Positions 44,628 through 60,925 of a stretch of 64,000 nucleotides of DNA are shown one piece after another. Numbering within the stretch: the stretch's first letter is position 1; each line of letters starts with the position of its first letter. The notes under the pieces are model-generated. The model was given only the letters and a program-made list of their open reading frames with translations. It searched no databases and was not told where the DNA came from. Source of the stretch: Rutidosis leptorrhynchoides (Eukaryota > Streptophyta > Magnoliopsida > Asterales > Asteraceae); assembly GCF_046630445.1 (NCBI RefSeq), contig NC_092340.1, forward strand, positions 38,006,501 to 38,070,500, read 5' to 3'. The translations under genes and the position numbers were made by a program.

Positions 44628-44890
44628 TAATTTTTTTTTTTTTTGAAAAGCAAACATGATTATATTAACCCAGGAAAAATACAACGATAAGATGATGCAT
44701 CACCACAAAAAGAGATCTAAAAAACACGACACCTAACAAGATATGATGTGGGTTGCAAAGAGAGCAACCTATCCTAACAACCTCGGCCAACAAACACGAA
44801 CAATAGTAATACAAAGTTACAACATATTGAGATATATACTAGGATTCGAAAGCCACGAAAGCCACTCGATATACACTAGTTTTCTTTATT
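44628..44890 (-). mobile_element. Possible LINE 3' end (minus strand)
   Basis: On the minus strand a G/T-rich stretch runs into GGGTTAATATAATCATGTTTGC followed by a poly(A) run (44628-44643 as T on the plus strand), like the end of a plant LINE. Too short to show coding sequence. Confidence 0.4.
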
Positions 44891-46840
44891 TTTTAAAAAG
44901 AAATAAAAGGTTTTATCCTTGATAAATAAATACAGCTTCCACCTTACGTATTCACCACATTTCTTTAGTTTATAGCAATAGTCATAACCAATACGCATAT
45001 TTATTTAATATCATTAATTAAAAAAAATTCCAGATGTGCTCATCGATTCAACACACACTGAAACGCAGGATTAATGTTTGTGTATTGCTACCCGCACAGT
45101 CGATCTATAACAAACTATTCGAAGGCCAATCATAGTTGTACTACCCACATATAACAAACTAGCATCAAGCCATAGACGTTATTGATTTTTGATGTATAAA
45201 TTCTTAATTTTCAAAGTGAGGAATAGTTGCACTGTAATGGAAATTTGGTCACTAGCTAGTGTTTGATCAACAATTTGTGTTCAAATTTTAATACAATTTT
45301 GTAAAAGTTAATCATTACGGAGTACTTTATAGCACTAAGCAAACGAGATGATGGTGGATAACATCTAAACTTAGTTTAAGATTTTGGGTAACCCAATGAT
45401 TATTAAATTAATCAAACTAAAGCAGAGTTATAAGGGGTTTATGTCTGGTTTATGGATCACTTTTTCTGCTTTAATGTGTGTTTGTCGACAAGATTATGCG
45501 AACTTATGAGAGCTTATAGGAGCTTGAGATTATGATTTTATTAAATTACAAGTCATAAACCCTGTTTGGCATGCAACCAAAAGTAGAGTTTATGTAAAAA
45601 AGAAGTTATAGAAAAAGAAGCTTTTAGAAGTAGCTTCTTGAAAAAAGTAGAGCGTATGATAAGCTCCAGCTCCGGCTAGTTCCGTCCAAACGTACCCTTA
45701 AATTGAATGTATTACTATTATACTTGCATTATATCGTTTCTTAACCTTATTTGGTGTCTGTCACATGTTGTTAAGAGGCGCGCGCACATGTAGCTTTAAT
45801 TGTTGATAAACAATTACGAACCACTACCTTATTAAATGTGATCTTCCAAAAGCATTTACATAAGCCAAAATTACTCAAAAAGCATGCAATAATTAACTAA
45901 ACAAGATTTTCTAGTAGTTGAATGTTAAAAAGTGGGAAATAGATACAAGATGACTTGGTTTGGCCACTTGTATCCACTAGTGTAAAAATTTGAGTTACTC
46001 CTGATTAGTCACCGATTACTTCTCTTTAATTAATAACAATTCATTTTAATTTTTTAAAATTCGTTTAATTAATCGATTAATGTTGATTAATTGGTCAAAA
46101 TCATATTTGTAGATCAACGTCAGGTAAACATTTAACGAAACATTTCTATAAATAAATTATAATTACTTTTTAAAAAAATAAAAATAAAGAGAGAGAAAAG
46201 ATACAACTTTTATGTATGTCATTATATGTAGTAATTTTCCAAGCCACTTATTTCACTTTCCTGGTCTCTGTTGCATTCTTTGTTTTCACTACTTTGTTTG
46301 ACTACAACTATAGTCTATATGTACATACACTATTAACAAAACACCTATCTTCATGAAAGTTAAACTTGATTCATAACTTTGTTTACTTTATTATGAGTAC
46401 AAAAATATCCCATATTCTGTTTAATTAACCCAATTAATTGATCTAAACTTCTAATTCTGATTGCCGATGTTAAAATCAAAACAATTATATAATCATATTA
46501 TTTATAGATCGACTATAATAATATTCAGTTATTAGTTTGTAGTTTGTTGAGAGTAGTGAATAAGTGATATATACTCCGTACCATATTATCTTTTACTCCG
46601 TATATTGATCATGATAAATATAACTATGTTAAGGGTCCATTTCATTTATAGAGTAAATCAGCTTAATACGTAGCATAACTATAGTGATCTGTTTGATTAA
46701 TTAAAGCTTCATTATAATTTAACAATATGAAAATATTACTGTAAGCAAAGTATAAGTAGGATTTTAGGAACACCATGCAAGTTTGAATATATGCAAAATT
46801 GACACCAAACTTTTCAAATTATAGCATAAATTTTTCTTTC
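44891..46840. other. Intergenic region downstream of the MAKR gene; possible MITE at about 45555-45703
   Basis: AT-rich, no coding frame recognised. The block 45555-45703 starts AACCCTGTTTGGC and ends CCAAACGTACCCTT, inverted relatives as in hAT-type MITEs, with AAGCTT-rich self-complementary sequence between. Confidence 0.35.
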
Positions 46841-46843
46841 TCA

Positions 46844-47791
46844 TCAACCCCTACAAAGTATTTGTCTTTCTTGATCATCACATACAATTCTTGAAGCACT
46901 TAAAGAACAAAAGCCCATTTCACTTATGGTCTTATTTCTTGAATGTAACACATGTTGTTGTGACTTTTTGCAATGAGCAATCGCGCTTTGTATCTGGTTT
47001 TCGATCTCAAAACTCGTATTGATTCTTCTATGATGAATTGCCAACTCACTAGAGCCATTAGAATTACTCAAATTTGAAATTGAAGAAGGCCCGGTTGGAG
47101 CGTTTGTAGTCGAAAATCTCTTGATTGCTCCTGAAAATGATCTTCTATGATGTCGATGACCACTATTGTTACTATCTAGTTTCTCTTTTTGCTTCTTTCC
47201 ACTAGTTCTTGAAACTTTGGTTCTAGATTCATCTAGACCATTCGATTTACCAAAGAGAGACTTGAGATAATCTTTAGACGCCTTTATCTTCGATCCAAAA
47301 GAAGATGGTTTGGTTAGAGTAAGCTTCTTGGTCCAAGACTTCTTAGGGTTTTCAATTGTATTAAGATTATCAAGAAAATAGTCTTTTGGATTGAGTTCCC
47401 TACTAACTTGACAAGATTCTGAAGGTGAAATATTGCAAGATCCAAATGGGGTATTCTCGATAGGTGTAGTGTAAGCACTTGTGCCTAATGGGGTGCTAAA
47501 GAATTGTTCGAAAGTGTCCTTGTTTTTATCTTGAAGAATTTTTTCAACCATTTGTAAACGCGGTGGGAGATGAAGGGGAAGAAGTTTTCCTTTGTAAAAG
47601 AGCTCATCAGCCGGAGAAGTTGAGGTTAATTCTTTGTCTGACGAGCTCGAAAACATCTGAAACTCGAACTCATTTTGATTCGGGTGACAGAATAGATTTT
47701 GGAACGAGCTTACTTCCATATCTATATATTCTTCTTCTTCTTCTTCAACGTCGTTATTGAAAACTGAATTTAAAACCGCATCAAAGACCAT
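46844..47791 (-). CDS. MAKR4: MAKR4-like membrane-associated kinase regulator (315 aa)
   Basis: A single-exon frame whose features match the plant MAKR/BKI1 family: N-terminal EYIDMEVSSFQNLFC, a conserved PADELFYKGKLLPLHLPPRLQMVEK block (about residues 60-84), basic stretches with the SFSGAIKRFS motif (about 219-228) thought to bind acidic membrane lipids, and the conserved C-terminal block SEIENQIQ-type IQSAIAHCKKSQ plus ISEMGFCSLSASRIVCDDQE. Length is normal for MAKR proteins. They act at the plasma membrane with receptor kinases; MAKR4 works in lateral-root/auxin signalling in Arabidopsis. The first ATG is used because it begins the conserved N-terminus and lies about 95 bp after a TATA box. 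It is the only intact host gene here. Which MAKR paralogue it is remains my judgement. Confidence 0.9.
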   Translation of the reverse strand: MVFDAVLNSVFNNDVEEEEEEYIDMEVSSFQNLFCHPNQNEFEFQMFSSSSDKELTSTSPADELFYKGKLLPLHLPPRLQMVEKILQDKNKDTFEQFFSTPLGTSAYTTPIENTPFGSCNISPSESCQVSRELNPKDYFLDNLNTIENPKKSWTKKLTLTKPSSFGSKIKASKDYLKSLFGKSNGLDESRTKVSRTSGKKQKEKLDSNNSGHRHHRRSFSGAIKRFSTTNAPTGPSSISNLSNSNGSSELAIHHRRINTSFEIENQIQSAIAHCKKSQQHVLHSRNKTISEMGFCSLSASRIVCDDQERQILCRG

Positions 47792-47885
47792 TGTGAAATG
47801 AGGCTAAATGATGCTGTTGAAAGAGGGTGATTTAGAAAGGGTATAGAAGTGCAAAATGGTGTTAAAGCTCTTATGTAGAATCATC

Positions 47886-47894
47886 TTATATAAA
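47886..47894 (-). promoter_or_regulatory. TATA box of the MAKR-like gene
   Basis: On the minus strand TTTATATAA, about 95 bp before the start codon, leaving a plausible 60-65 nt 5' leader. Confidence 0.6.
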
Positions 47895-48794
47895 CATCAA
47901 AATAATGTGTGGTACAAATATTTAAATGAGTTGATAATAAAGGTATATAACAATATATGTGACTATTTAACATGATACAACACATGAATGGCTAACGAAT
48001 ATGTTTTCTTGAGAACCTTGATGCGTGTTTTGTGGTGATTTCTATTTTAAGGACAAAAGCTACTAGTATTGGGTAACTTTAAATCCTATAATCATTGAAC
48101 CTAAGATGTTACTCCGTATATCTTATAATGTGACACGTGATTGTACATGATCACTTTAAAAGTTAACATGAAATCCATAATTTGTTAATTGTGTGATGCT
48201 TTAATTTGAACTTCGACCATTCTCAACGATGACATTTTTACTCACTCAAACCGCCACATTAGCATGTTCTTATTTCCTACCCAGAACATGAACACTAACG
48301 TCAATAACATACTTCCTCACCAGAACATGACCCCACCAAATTAATTAAATAAACTAATGTACAAGTATTGAAATCAAAATACAAATAAATATATAAAGTG
48401 TCATTGTTTCTCTCGTCATGGAATATGCGAGGGGAACAAATAATGCAGCATGAGGAAATTGAGGGCTAGGTGATGACGGGGGAATGATACTAGTGTCCTC
48501 GAGGGCCATGTATATATATTTAGAGGCTAACCTCACTTATGTGGGATTGAGTGTTGTTATTGTTGTTGTTGTATTTAAAGATCTTTTAGTTATTAACGTT
48601 TTGACTTTTAAATCAACTAAATAAGAGTCTGTATGGCAAAGATTTGACTAAAAGGATGAAGGCTCGCAGAATCTGCAAGTTGTCACTGTTTTCATCATAT
48701 CTTCTTTATATGGATTCTGATTTAGTTAATTCTAAAGCTCATACGTTCGTAACTCAAAAGACTACAAATTTCATTTTTAGTTGGATGGGCCAAA
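47895..48794. other. Promoter-side intergenic region with a SINE-like tail at about 48525-48575
   Basis: No coding frame. CTCACTTATGTGGGATTGAG followed by a (TTG)n run (48530-48573) resembles the 3' tail of a plant SINE family ending in TTG repeats. Confidence 0.35.
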
Positions 48795-50025
48795 TGATAT
48801 GCCCCGTTCATATACAATATAAACGATTCACAATAGTTGATTACATCGCGAGGTAATTGACCTATATATGATAGATTTTACAAATATTGCATTCGTTTTT
48901 AAAAGACAAACTTTCTTTACATCGAAAGTTGACGGCAAGCATACTATTTCATAATACCTCCAACTATAATTGACTTAATAATAATCTTGATGAACTCGAC
49001 GACTCGAATGCAACGTCTTTTGAAATATGTCATGAATGACTCCAAGTAATATCTCTAATATGAGCAAATGCACAGCGGAAGATTTCTTTCATACCTGAGA
49101 ATAAACATGCTTTCAAGTGTCAACCAAAAGGTTGGTGAGTTCATAGGTTTATCATAAAACAATAAAAATCATCATTTTGATATACCACAAAATTTAAATG
49201 CTGCATGATACAAATAGGCCCGAATCCTATACCCACCTGTAATGTACATGCGATATCTTTTAAATACAGTACACCTTTCTCGTGTACGAAACCATTTTTC
49301 ATAAATCTTAGTAACCGTACACATATCTCGTGCACAAGATATCATACACTTAACCTGTGTATAAAAATCATTCTCTCGATACATAACATTCACTTTGCTT
49401 TCATAGCTTGGCTTGGTAACCGACCTTAACATATAATGCGCATAATAATATCCCCAAAACAGAACATCTCGTCTGTATAATAATCATATAAACTTCAAAG
49501 TACTAAACACCACGCCCACTAGCCCTTCCGTCTAGTGAACATTCTGGGTGGGGGTGTTAAACCCGGTAGCTACCTTTAGGATTCGCTTGAATTAGGCGTG
49601 CACTAATTCTCAAAATTAGTGATGTTCCCTAATTCCTAGGTTACCAAGCAATAATAATTAGGGGAAAAATATTCATATCAATTGTGGCAATTATCACGTC
49701 CACATAATTCAATGGTGGCAATTATCACGTCCACATAATTCATTCGAGGAATGTTTTGCTTGTGTCTATCTCGTCAAACATTTATAAAAGCATTTCATGT
49801 ATTCGCAGTTCAAAATATATTTCAAAAGCATTTAATAAAGCAGTTGTAAAAGTAGCGCATGTATTCTCAGTCCCAAAAATGTAAAGAGTAAAAGCGAATC
49901 AAATGAACTCACCTAATGTATTTTGTAGTAAAAATACATATGACTATATTGAACAATGCAGGGTTGGCCTCGGATTCACGAACCTATATCATTTGTATAT
50001 ATTATACACATATTCGCAATCGAAC

Positions 50026-50138
<113 letters not shown>

Positions 50139-50279
50139 TTTATAAGTTATGTCATTTTTATATTAATAATATGTATATGTTTCCCTATTTTTATTTTATA
50201 TGTAAAAATATAAATTTTTGTTATGTTATATGTATTAAATATATATATTTATGTATATCATTTGTTTGAAAAATAGTAA

Positions 50280-50800
50280 TTATACTACTTAAGTTTTCTA
50301 ATAGAGGTAATAATGTTAATGTTTCTATTAGTGATAATACTAATAATGATATTAATGATAATAACTATAAAAATATTAATTTTACTGTTAATGATTGTTA
50401 TGATAATGATTTTAGTAGTTACATAATAGTAATATTCATGATAATACTTGTAATCATATTAGTGGTAATAACAATAATAACTAATATTCATAATACCTAT
50501 TAATAATACTAATAATAATAACAATTTTATTATTTAATGATAATAATAATAATAATAACAATAATGAAAAGTGTAATAATAACAATAATAAGAATCATAA
50601 TCATAATAACCATAATAATACTTGAATGATAAAAAAAAATATACTAATGATAATAATGTCTCTAATACTTATAAATATAAATATGCTTTTAGTAATAATA
50701 ATTATAATTCTAACTTTCATAATATTAATAATCATAATAATAACAATAATTATTAATAAACCTAATAATAATAATAATAATACAAATAAAAAAAATAAAA
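50280..50800. repeat. AAT-rich low-complexity tract in the C LTR
   Basis: Degenerate AAT/ATA triplets, matching 3548-4146 of LTR A in position. Confidence 0.8.
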
Positions 50801-50847
50801 TAAAAAAAATAAAGCTACCTTAAGGGAATCGGCCTAAAAAAATATAG

Positions 50848-50919
50848 TGCAGCTCCAGGGACTCGAACCCCCGACCTCTCAAAACCCGACACCATCCTAA
50901 ACCGTCTGGGCTATGCCCA
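50848..50919 (-). other. tRNA-like segment in the C LTR
   Basis: Minus strand: A box TAGCCCAGACGG (50902-50913) and a perfect B box GGTTCGAGTCC (50859-50869) 30 nt apart, with a GGTCGGGG-type T-arm. This is the spacing of a tRNA or SINE head. The two ends do not pair into a full acceptor stem that I can see, so it is a pol III-promoter-like relic, not a tRNA gene. Confidence 0.6.
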
Positions 50920-51858
50920 TTTTCTGTTTTATAACCCAATCTCTGAATATATAACCCGTAAAATTTATTTATTCATCTTCTTCTTACAATTTCAATCGGC
51001 CAAATTCAATTTAATCACCAATCAATAATTCTGATTCTTCAATACAATTAGAAGTGATCTTTACTAAATGTTTGCAATAATAAAAAAAATAAAAAAAATA
51101 AATAAAAACCCGTTTCTGCTGTACGCGTAAGAGTAAGAAGAAAATAAACTTTGATTTTGATTTTGAGAAAGTTTTACATTATATTTAAAACATAACATCT
51201 GTTGTAAATCATCATTAGAAGCTATTTGAATCGTTAATTTTAGCAGAAACATCAAAATGATCTTAAATTTCACGATGAACAATTAAGTTGACTTTTAACT
51301 TCAAAACTTTGACTCCTAAATTGAAACTCAAATCGATGAATTGAAAAGCGAATTTTTGCAGAAAGATCCTTTAATATATGCCTAACAAAACTGCAATAAT
51401 AGAGTTTAAAATATCAAACAACTTTGAGCTTTTCAAAATTTTAAAACGCGAGCAGAGTAACTACGGGTTCCTTTAAATTTTCTGTTTCCAATTCAATGAT
51501 TTGTAGCTGTAGGTAAAGTGATTGATAATGGAATAAAAAAAATTGAATGATTTCCTAGAATAACCAGTTGTATTCATTTGTTTTGTACACCAAAGGTGTC
51601 AACAGAATCAATTCAAGAACAGAGAAAAAATAGATAAATAATTAAAAGGTGAAATAGATTGATAATAGATTTTGGATGTTATTGATGATGTAATCTGTGA
51701 TTTGTACTGGATTTGATACATAAAGCAAGAATCACTATAGTCTGATATTGATTGAAAAAAAAGAATATGATTTTGATGTATATACATATACGTATATATA
51801 TTGAAAACAGAATAAGGTTGTAGTATATATGTATTTATATACTTACTAATCTGTATAT

Positions 51859-51981
<123 letters not shown>

Positions 51982-52930
51982 ATGATGTATCAGTGCAGAT
52001 ATCTGTTGCACATATATCGGATGTATATATCTATCCATTTTATGTATTACAATTAATCTTTTTATTTAATAAATCTAATTATAATAATAATACTCTTAAT
52101 AATATAATAATGATAATGATGATATAATAATAATAATAATATTATTATTAGTAATGATAATAATAATAAGTAAAATTTTTTTTACCTATAATATTATTAA
52201 TAATAATATTATTTATATTAATGTTATTTTTATTAATGATAATAATAATGTTAGTAATATATATATATATATCAAACTTCATATCTATATGTTATATATT
52301 GAAAACATTACTATTAAAAATACTGATTTTAATATTTATATTAATATTGACAATAATAAAGAGAGTAATAATAATATTAACATAACGATTATATTTCTAA
52401 CTTGTGATTAAACTTAACATATAAGTATTACATATTATTAATTATGTAATACTTAATAAAAATATATATTATATAACAACATATTTGAATATTTACTATT
52501 TATATATTTTTTATATATAACACAATGGATATATTAATTATGTATTTAATGAAATAAATAAACTCATTTAATACTTTGTTGGCAAATAAAATAAAATCAT
52601 TTACATTTAATATACCTTTTATAATTAACTAAACAGTTTCAAATGACAAGTTATAAATTATCTTTCATATTAATTAAATCATATATTAGTTTAATTTATA
52701 ATATATAATTATTTACATATGTCATTATTTATATATACATTTCCAATTACAATTAAAGATTCGTGAATTATCGAAATGGTCAAAGGTCAAATGTAATTGA
52801 ATTCATGAACATAGTTCAATATTTTAAGACTCAACCTTACAAACTTTGCTTATCGCGTCGAAACCATATAAAGATTAAGTTTAAATTTAGTCGGAAATTT
52901 CCGGGTCGTCACAGTGCCTACCCGTTAAAG

Positions 52931-52949
52931 AAATTTCGTCCCGAAATTT
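52931..52949 (-). other. Stem-loop upstream of the C 3' LTR
   Basis: On the minus strand AAATTTCGGGACGAAATTT, identical to INNER, 17 nt from the LTR. Confidence 0.7.
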
Positions 52950-53272
52950 GAGTGTGGTCGTCATGGCTAACAATAAAAATGTTTTCATGACAAATATGAG
53001 TCAATGATTAAAGTTTTATCACTATCAGTTGATTTGAATAAAACAACTCGATTATTCGAAGCATACGAGTGAAGTCATCACACAAGATTGAAATAGGAAA
53101 AGTAAAGATTCGTGTTAACTTTTGACAGAGTCAGGGTTAAATTCCGGAATTCAAGGGATTTAAAGAAAATCTAGGAAATCTATAAGATTTGATTCTTCGG
53201 CGAGTAAGGAAATTAAGATCTTTATAATTAAATACGGTGATCTGCCTCGATTACTCTGTCTGATATTCCCAT

Positions 53273-53280
53273 TATAAATT
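53273..53280 (+). promoter_or_regulatory. TATA box candidate for the antisense ORF of C
   Basis: TATAAATT, 75 nt before the start codon at 53355; same box and spacing as in INNER. Confidence 0.5.
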
Positions 53281-53354
53281 AAACTCTTCCGTTCCATTAT
53301 TCTCACCATTCCTATACTTTCTTTCTTAGTTCATATATCCAAAAGATTGTAAAA

Positions 53355-53528
53355 ATGCTTAATCCAGTTCTAATCCTTGTCCTTATCCTTACTATCACAA
53401 CAATCATTCTCCTTTTCCAACTTCCACCGGAGGAATCTGTTTTCTTCTACTTCGCCGTTGAGGTTATAGTGTTTTTAATTCTCCCGTGTCTTTATGTTGC
53501 GATAAACATTGATATATACGGTTTGTAA
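53355..53528 (+). CDS. Antisense small ORF: predicted two-helix membrane peptide (57 aa) in C
   Basis: An open frame of 57 codons antisense to element C, beginning MLNPVLILVL and ending NIDIYGL. Two hydrophobic stretches (about 5-21 and 37-51) surround FQLPPEE. Its counterpart in INNER (13443-13616) has the same length and start and 68% identical residues (39 of 57), with mostly hydrophobic-for-hydrophobic changes. By hand I count about 35 nucleotide differences, of which about 12 are silent. The 5' and 3' flanks are also conserved. Function unknown; it may be an element-borne gene or a reverse-captured host gene. Confidence 0.55.
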   Translation: MLNPVLILVLILTITTIILLFQLPPEESVFFYFAVEVIVFLILPCLYVAINIDIYGL

Positions 53529-54124
53529 TTTCCGTGTTGTTATTGGGCTTTATATTTTCTAGTATATTTTGAAGCTCTATGCTTTTGTTTTCTCTTTTCG
53601 ATTTCAAGTCAAGCGAATAATGGTCCAGAATTTGTGGATATAGAGTTTCAAATGATTATAATGTTCTAAGCAGGAAGGAACGTGATAGCACGATTTGATT
53701 TTCAAATTTATCAACATCACAGAAGATAGAACCATCAAGAATACATTTTCTTGATGTGTTCAGGAGTTAAGTAGAATGAAAGAGTTATGTAACATGACAC
53801 ATGATGACGTTATGATCTGTGAATCATCATGCTCCAATAGAACTTCCAGCATGACTTACTGTAATATAATCACATTGGCCAAGCGCATTATATTATACTA
53901 ACTCATGCTTCAATTCCCAACACTACTCCAGAAACATTCATAATTTATACTTAGGTTTTACAGAAATTTCCGATATAATGTAATACAGATAGCACGGAGA
54001 GGTATATAATTTTGGACGAAAATATTTAAGAAAATATCTTCAGAAATATCGAAGATATTTATGATGATATTTTCGGAATTTCTAAGATCTAAAGTTGATG
54101 AAGAAAGATTTTCCACAAGATTTA

Positions 54125-54345
54125 TCATGAATACGGAGTAAGATATTCTCTAAAAATTTTATCGGATACAGAATTATCTGAATTCTTTGAATATAGGGTT
54201 CGGTCCTTGTATTTGTCCTTGGTCTCCTTCAGAGTTAACTCAATTCGTTTTTTAGTACTAAATTTTCTATCGAGCGTTCCCAACACTCCATTCTTTATCA
54301 TCAAACTCTTGGCCATTTAGGCCATCTACAATTTTACTGTTTCCT
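54125..54345 (-). pseudogene. Captured poly(A)-binding-protein gene fragment in C
   Basis: On the minus strand the translation contains GLNGQEFDDKEW, ELTLKETKDKYKDRTLYSKN and SDNSVSDKIFREYLTPYS. These match in order the end of RRM3, the linker and the start of RRM4 of plant poly(A)-binding proteins (typical: [44 protein letters not shown]). It reaches further into RRM4 than the INNER fragment. Broken; not a working gene. Confidence 0.75.
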
Positions 54346-54359
54346 CTGCATTTAATGCA

Positions 54360-55700
54360 GCCATATCTGAATCGTTGGTTATCAATCTGAGGTGGTTTCA
54401 GGAGAATTGTGTTTTAAATGATTAAACGCTGATGGTAATATGGTGGAATATAAAAGGTTTCCCGGTAACAATAAAGAGCACGCATATATATATCAAAGTT
54501 ATAATAAGGTTGTTTCAAACGAAAATTCGAAGTTGATTTGCTGGAGCTGTGACAAAATTGGCTAATCTGGAGAGAGATTGTAAAATCATTTTCGGTAATA
54601 ACAACGCCAAAGGAGCTATCACATATACGTGTTAACGTTTACTCAGGTCCGAGTGTTTCCAGGTGCATAACTATATGCATCTTTCCTTCCGTAGATGAAG
54701 TGTGATTGATTCATCCTCTCAATTGAGGTGTTTTCAAGAATCATGAATGGTTGGAATGCAGATTATAATCGTCAAGATACAAATGAGGTTTAAGATGAAA
54801 TCAAGTGGCAGACTTGAAGAATTGTTTAGTTTCATATGTTATAACCAATATTTTAATTCATTTTAATTGTCCAATATTGGTAGTCCACAGTCGATAGTCC
54901 ACAGTTAATAGTCCAATAATTCATATATTGTTTAATATATAATATTCGAATTAATTAATACGTATCGTGACCCGTGTACATGTCTCAGACTCGATCACAA
55001 CTCAAAGTATATATATTATTGTAGAATCAACCTCAACCCTGTATAGCTAACTCGATCATTACTGCATATAGAGTGTCTATGGTTATTCCAAATAATATAT
55101 ATAGATGCGTCGATATGATATGTCAAAATCTTGTATACGTGTCCCGATATTTAAAGTGCATAAAATAAATAACAGAAATTAAATGACGATGAATAAAATT
55201 GCGAGAATATAAATTGCGATAATTAAATTGCGATAAATAAAATGTAATCAATTAGCTAGGAACAGTTAGCGTGGATTCTTAACAAAATTTTTCATAGTTA
55301 ATTTGTTTGTTTCTAACAAATTTTATTTTGTCCAATGTTTTCTTCATTATGCCACTTGTTGGATTCTGATAGGTCAAAATCCAAATATGAAATTGAATGA
55401 AAATGGTTATTCTACGGTGAATGGATTCGTATCTTTGTAGATGTAAGTAGGATAGTAAATGAATGTTGAATCAGATTTGAAAAATGTACAGTGTAACTTA
55501 TTAATGTGAAATCTAAATATTCCTCGGGTATTACCTACCCGTTAAAATATTTTCACCATTAACAGTTTGTACAAAAGAATTTTTAATTACAATCCTTATG
55601 AAAATATATATACATATATATATTTTTTTCAGATGTAATCATGAATTTAATGAGTTAATATAATATTAATCTCATTTGATTTACCGTTAGAACAAGAGTA
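54360..55700 (-). mobile_element. C internal region, non-coding
   Basis: No pol or gag motif in this stretch. Parts match INNER (11290-12560) in inverted order, for example the TACCTACCCGTT block near 55541 and the AATCATCAT-type AT-rich stretches. Confidence 0.5.
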
Positions 55701-55723
55701 TATAATCTCTAAAATATTAGAGA

Positions 55724-56275
55724 TTACATAATCGCCATGTCGAACGAAGATAAATGATGTAGAACGTCACGTAGAATGATAATTATACTTCGAGGTATAG
55801 AATGAGATGTTGAGGCATGGATTGTCGATGGTACTCGTTCTGTTACTGATGATACTGTTGGTGCCGTTGATGTTGCTGAAGCTGGTAAATTTTGCACCAT
55901 ATTCTCCAAATTGATTACTCGAGCGCGAAGTTCGTTGACTTCTTTTATTGTTCCGGGATGATTGTCGGTCAGAACGAGCGGATGAATAAGATCCAGAATC
56001 TGAGATAGTATATAATCGTGATGGGATACTCTATGAGAGAGAAAATGGTATTACGAACAGATTCGCCGGTAAGTGTTTCAGGTTCTTCGCCAAGAGGTGA
56101 ATTTGGTTGATGGAAAGGATCACCTTCTTTTTGTCTCCAATGATTAAGTAGGCTACGAACCCATCAGATGAATTGGTTGATTCATTCTAGTGACACTGAT
56201 TTCGGAGCTTAGGTGAAACTCCATATCAGAATAGCTGTCGGAGTCCGAGGAATTCGAACTGGTTGAGGGATTCAT
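55724..56275 (-). pseudogene. Gag-N-terminus-like frame of C
   Basis: Starts MNPSTSSNSSDSDSYSDMEF and, later, encodes ENMVQNLPASATSTAPTVSS, closely related to the INNER frame at 10707-11264. Serine/aspartate-rich N-terminus, then a coiled-coil-like stretch, then a proline/threonine-rich tail. It is broken at least once. Function unknown. Confidence 0.5.
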
Positions 56276-56669
56276 CTCGTACGATCAGATGAAGGATTTT
56301 TTATAAGAAATAGATTATAGGATATAGATTAGTACACTGCAATACATAATTTACATATGCATATATAATACTAAAATCCCATAAGTTACGGAGGAATCTA
56401 CGGAAGCTATCAGGCAAAGGTAACAATAACAGATACGCTAAGATATGAATTTATCTATACACTGTCTATGAAATAGAGGCAGTTAGATGTGTCTAGACTA
56501 AGAATGATAAGCAAGTGATTCCCTAAGAATGATAAGCAGGAAATTTTCGACACGAAATGATAAGCAAAACTTTTGACATGCAGACACGGTCGAAGTCCAG
56601 ACTCACTAATGCATCTAAACAACTATCAGTTAGACACACTAATGTAAGACCTAGTTCGCTATGACCACC

Positions 56670-56681
56670 GCTCTGATACCA
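56670..56681 (-). other. Primer binding site of C (initiator tRNA-Met)
   Basis: On the minus strand TGGTATCAGAGC, two bases after the 5' LTR end at 56684. Confidence 0.92.
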
Positions 56682-56683
56682 AC

Positions 56684-57372
56684 TGATATGCCCCGTTCAT
56701 ATACAATATAAATGATTCACAATAGTTGATTACATCACGAGGTAATTGACCTCTATATGATACATTTTACAAACATTGCATTCATTTTTAAAAGACAAAC
56801 TTTCTTTACATCGAAAGTTGACGGCAAGTATACTATTTAATAATACCTCCAACTATAATTGACTTAATAATAATCTTGATGAACTCGACGATTCGAATGC
56901 AACGTCTTTTGAAATATGTCATGAATGACTCCAAGTAATATCTCTAATATGAGCAAATGCACAGCGGAAGATTTCTTTCATACCTGAGAATAAACATGCT
57001 TTCAAGTGTCAACCAAAAGGTTGGTGAGTTCATAGGTTTATCATAAAACAATAAAATTCATCATTTTGATAGACCACAAAATTTAAATGCTGCGTGGTAC
57101 AAATGGGCCCGGATCCTATACCCACCTGTAATGTACATGCGATATCTTTTAAATACAGTACACCTTTCTCGTGTACGAAACCATTTTTCATAAATCTTAG
57201 TAACCGTACACATATCTCGTGCACAAGATATCATTCACTTAACCTGTGTATAAAAATTATTCTCTCGATATATAACATTCACTTTGCTTTCATAGCTTGG
57301 CTTGGTAACCGACCTTAATATATAATGCGCATAATAATATCCCCAAAACAGCACATTTCGTCTGTATAATAA
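56684..57372 (-). repeat. 5' LTR of C, visible part
   Basis: Matches 48795-49483 of the 3' LTR, then is interrupted by element D after the shared CGTCTGTATAATAA. Confidence 0.88.
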
Positions 57373-60888
<3,516 letters not shown>

Positions 60889-60906
60889 TTACACACCCGT
60901 TAAATT

Positions 60907-60925
60907 AAATTTCGTCCCGAAATTT
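60907..60925 (-). other. Stem-loop upstream of the D 3' LTR
   Basis: On the minus strand AAATTTCGGGACGAAATTT, the same as INNER and C. Confidence 0.7.

Noticed and set aside
50848-50919. Functional tRNA gene
   Set aside because: A and B boxes are good, but I cannot pair a seven-base acceptor stem and the segment is inside an LTR.
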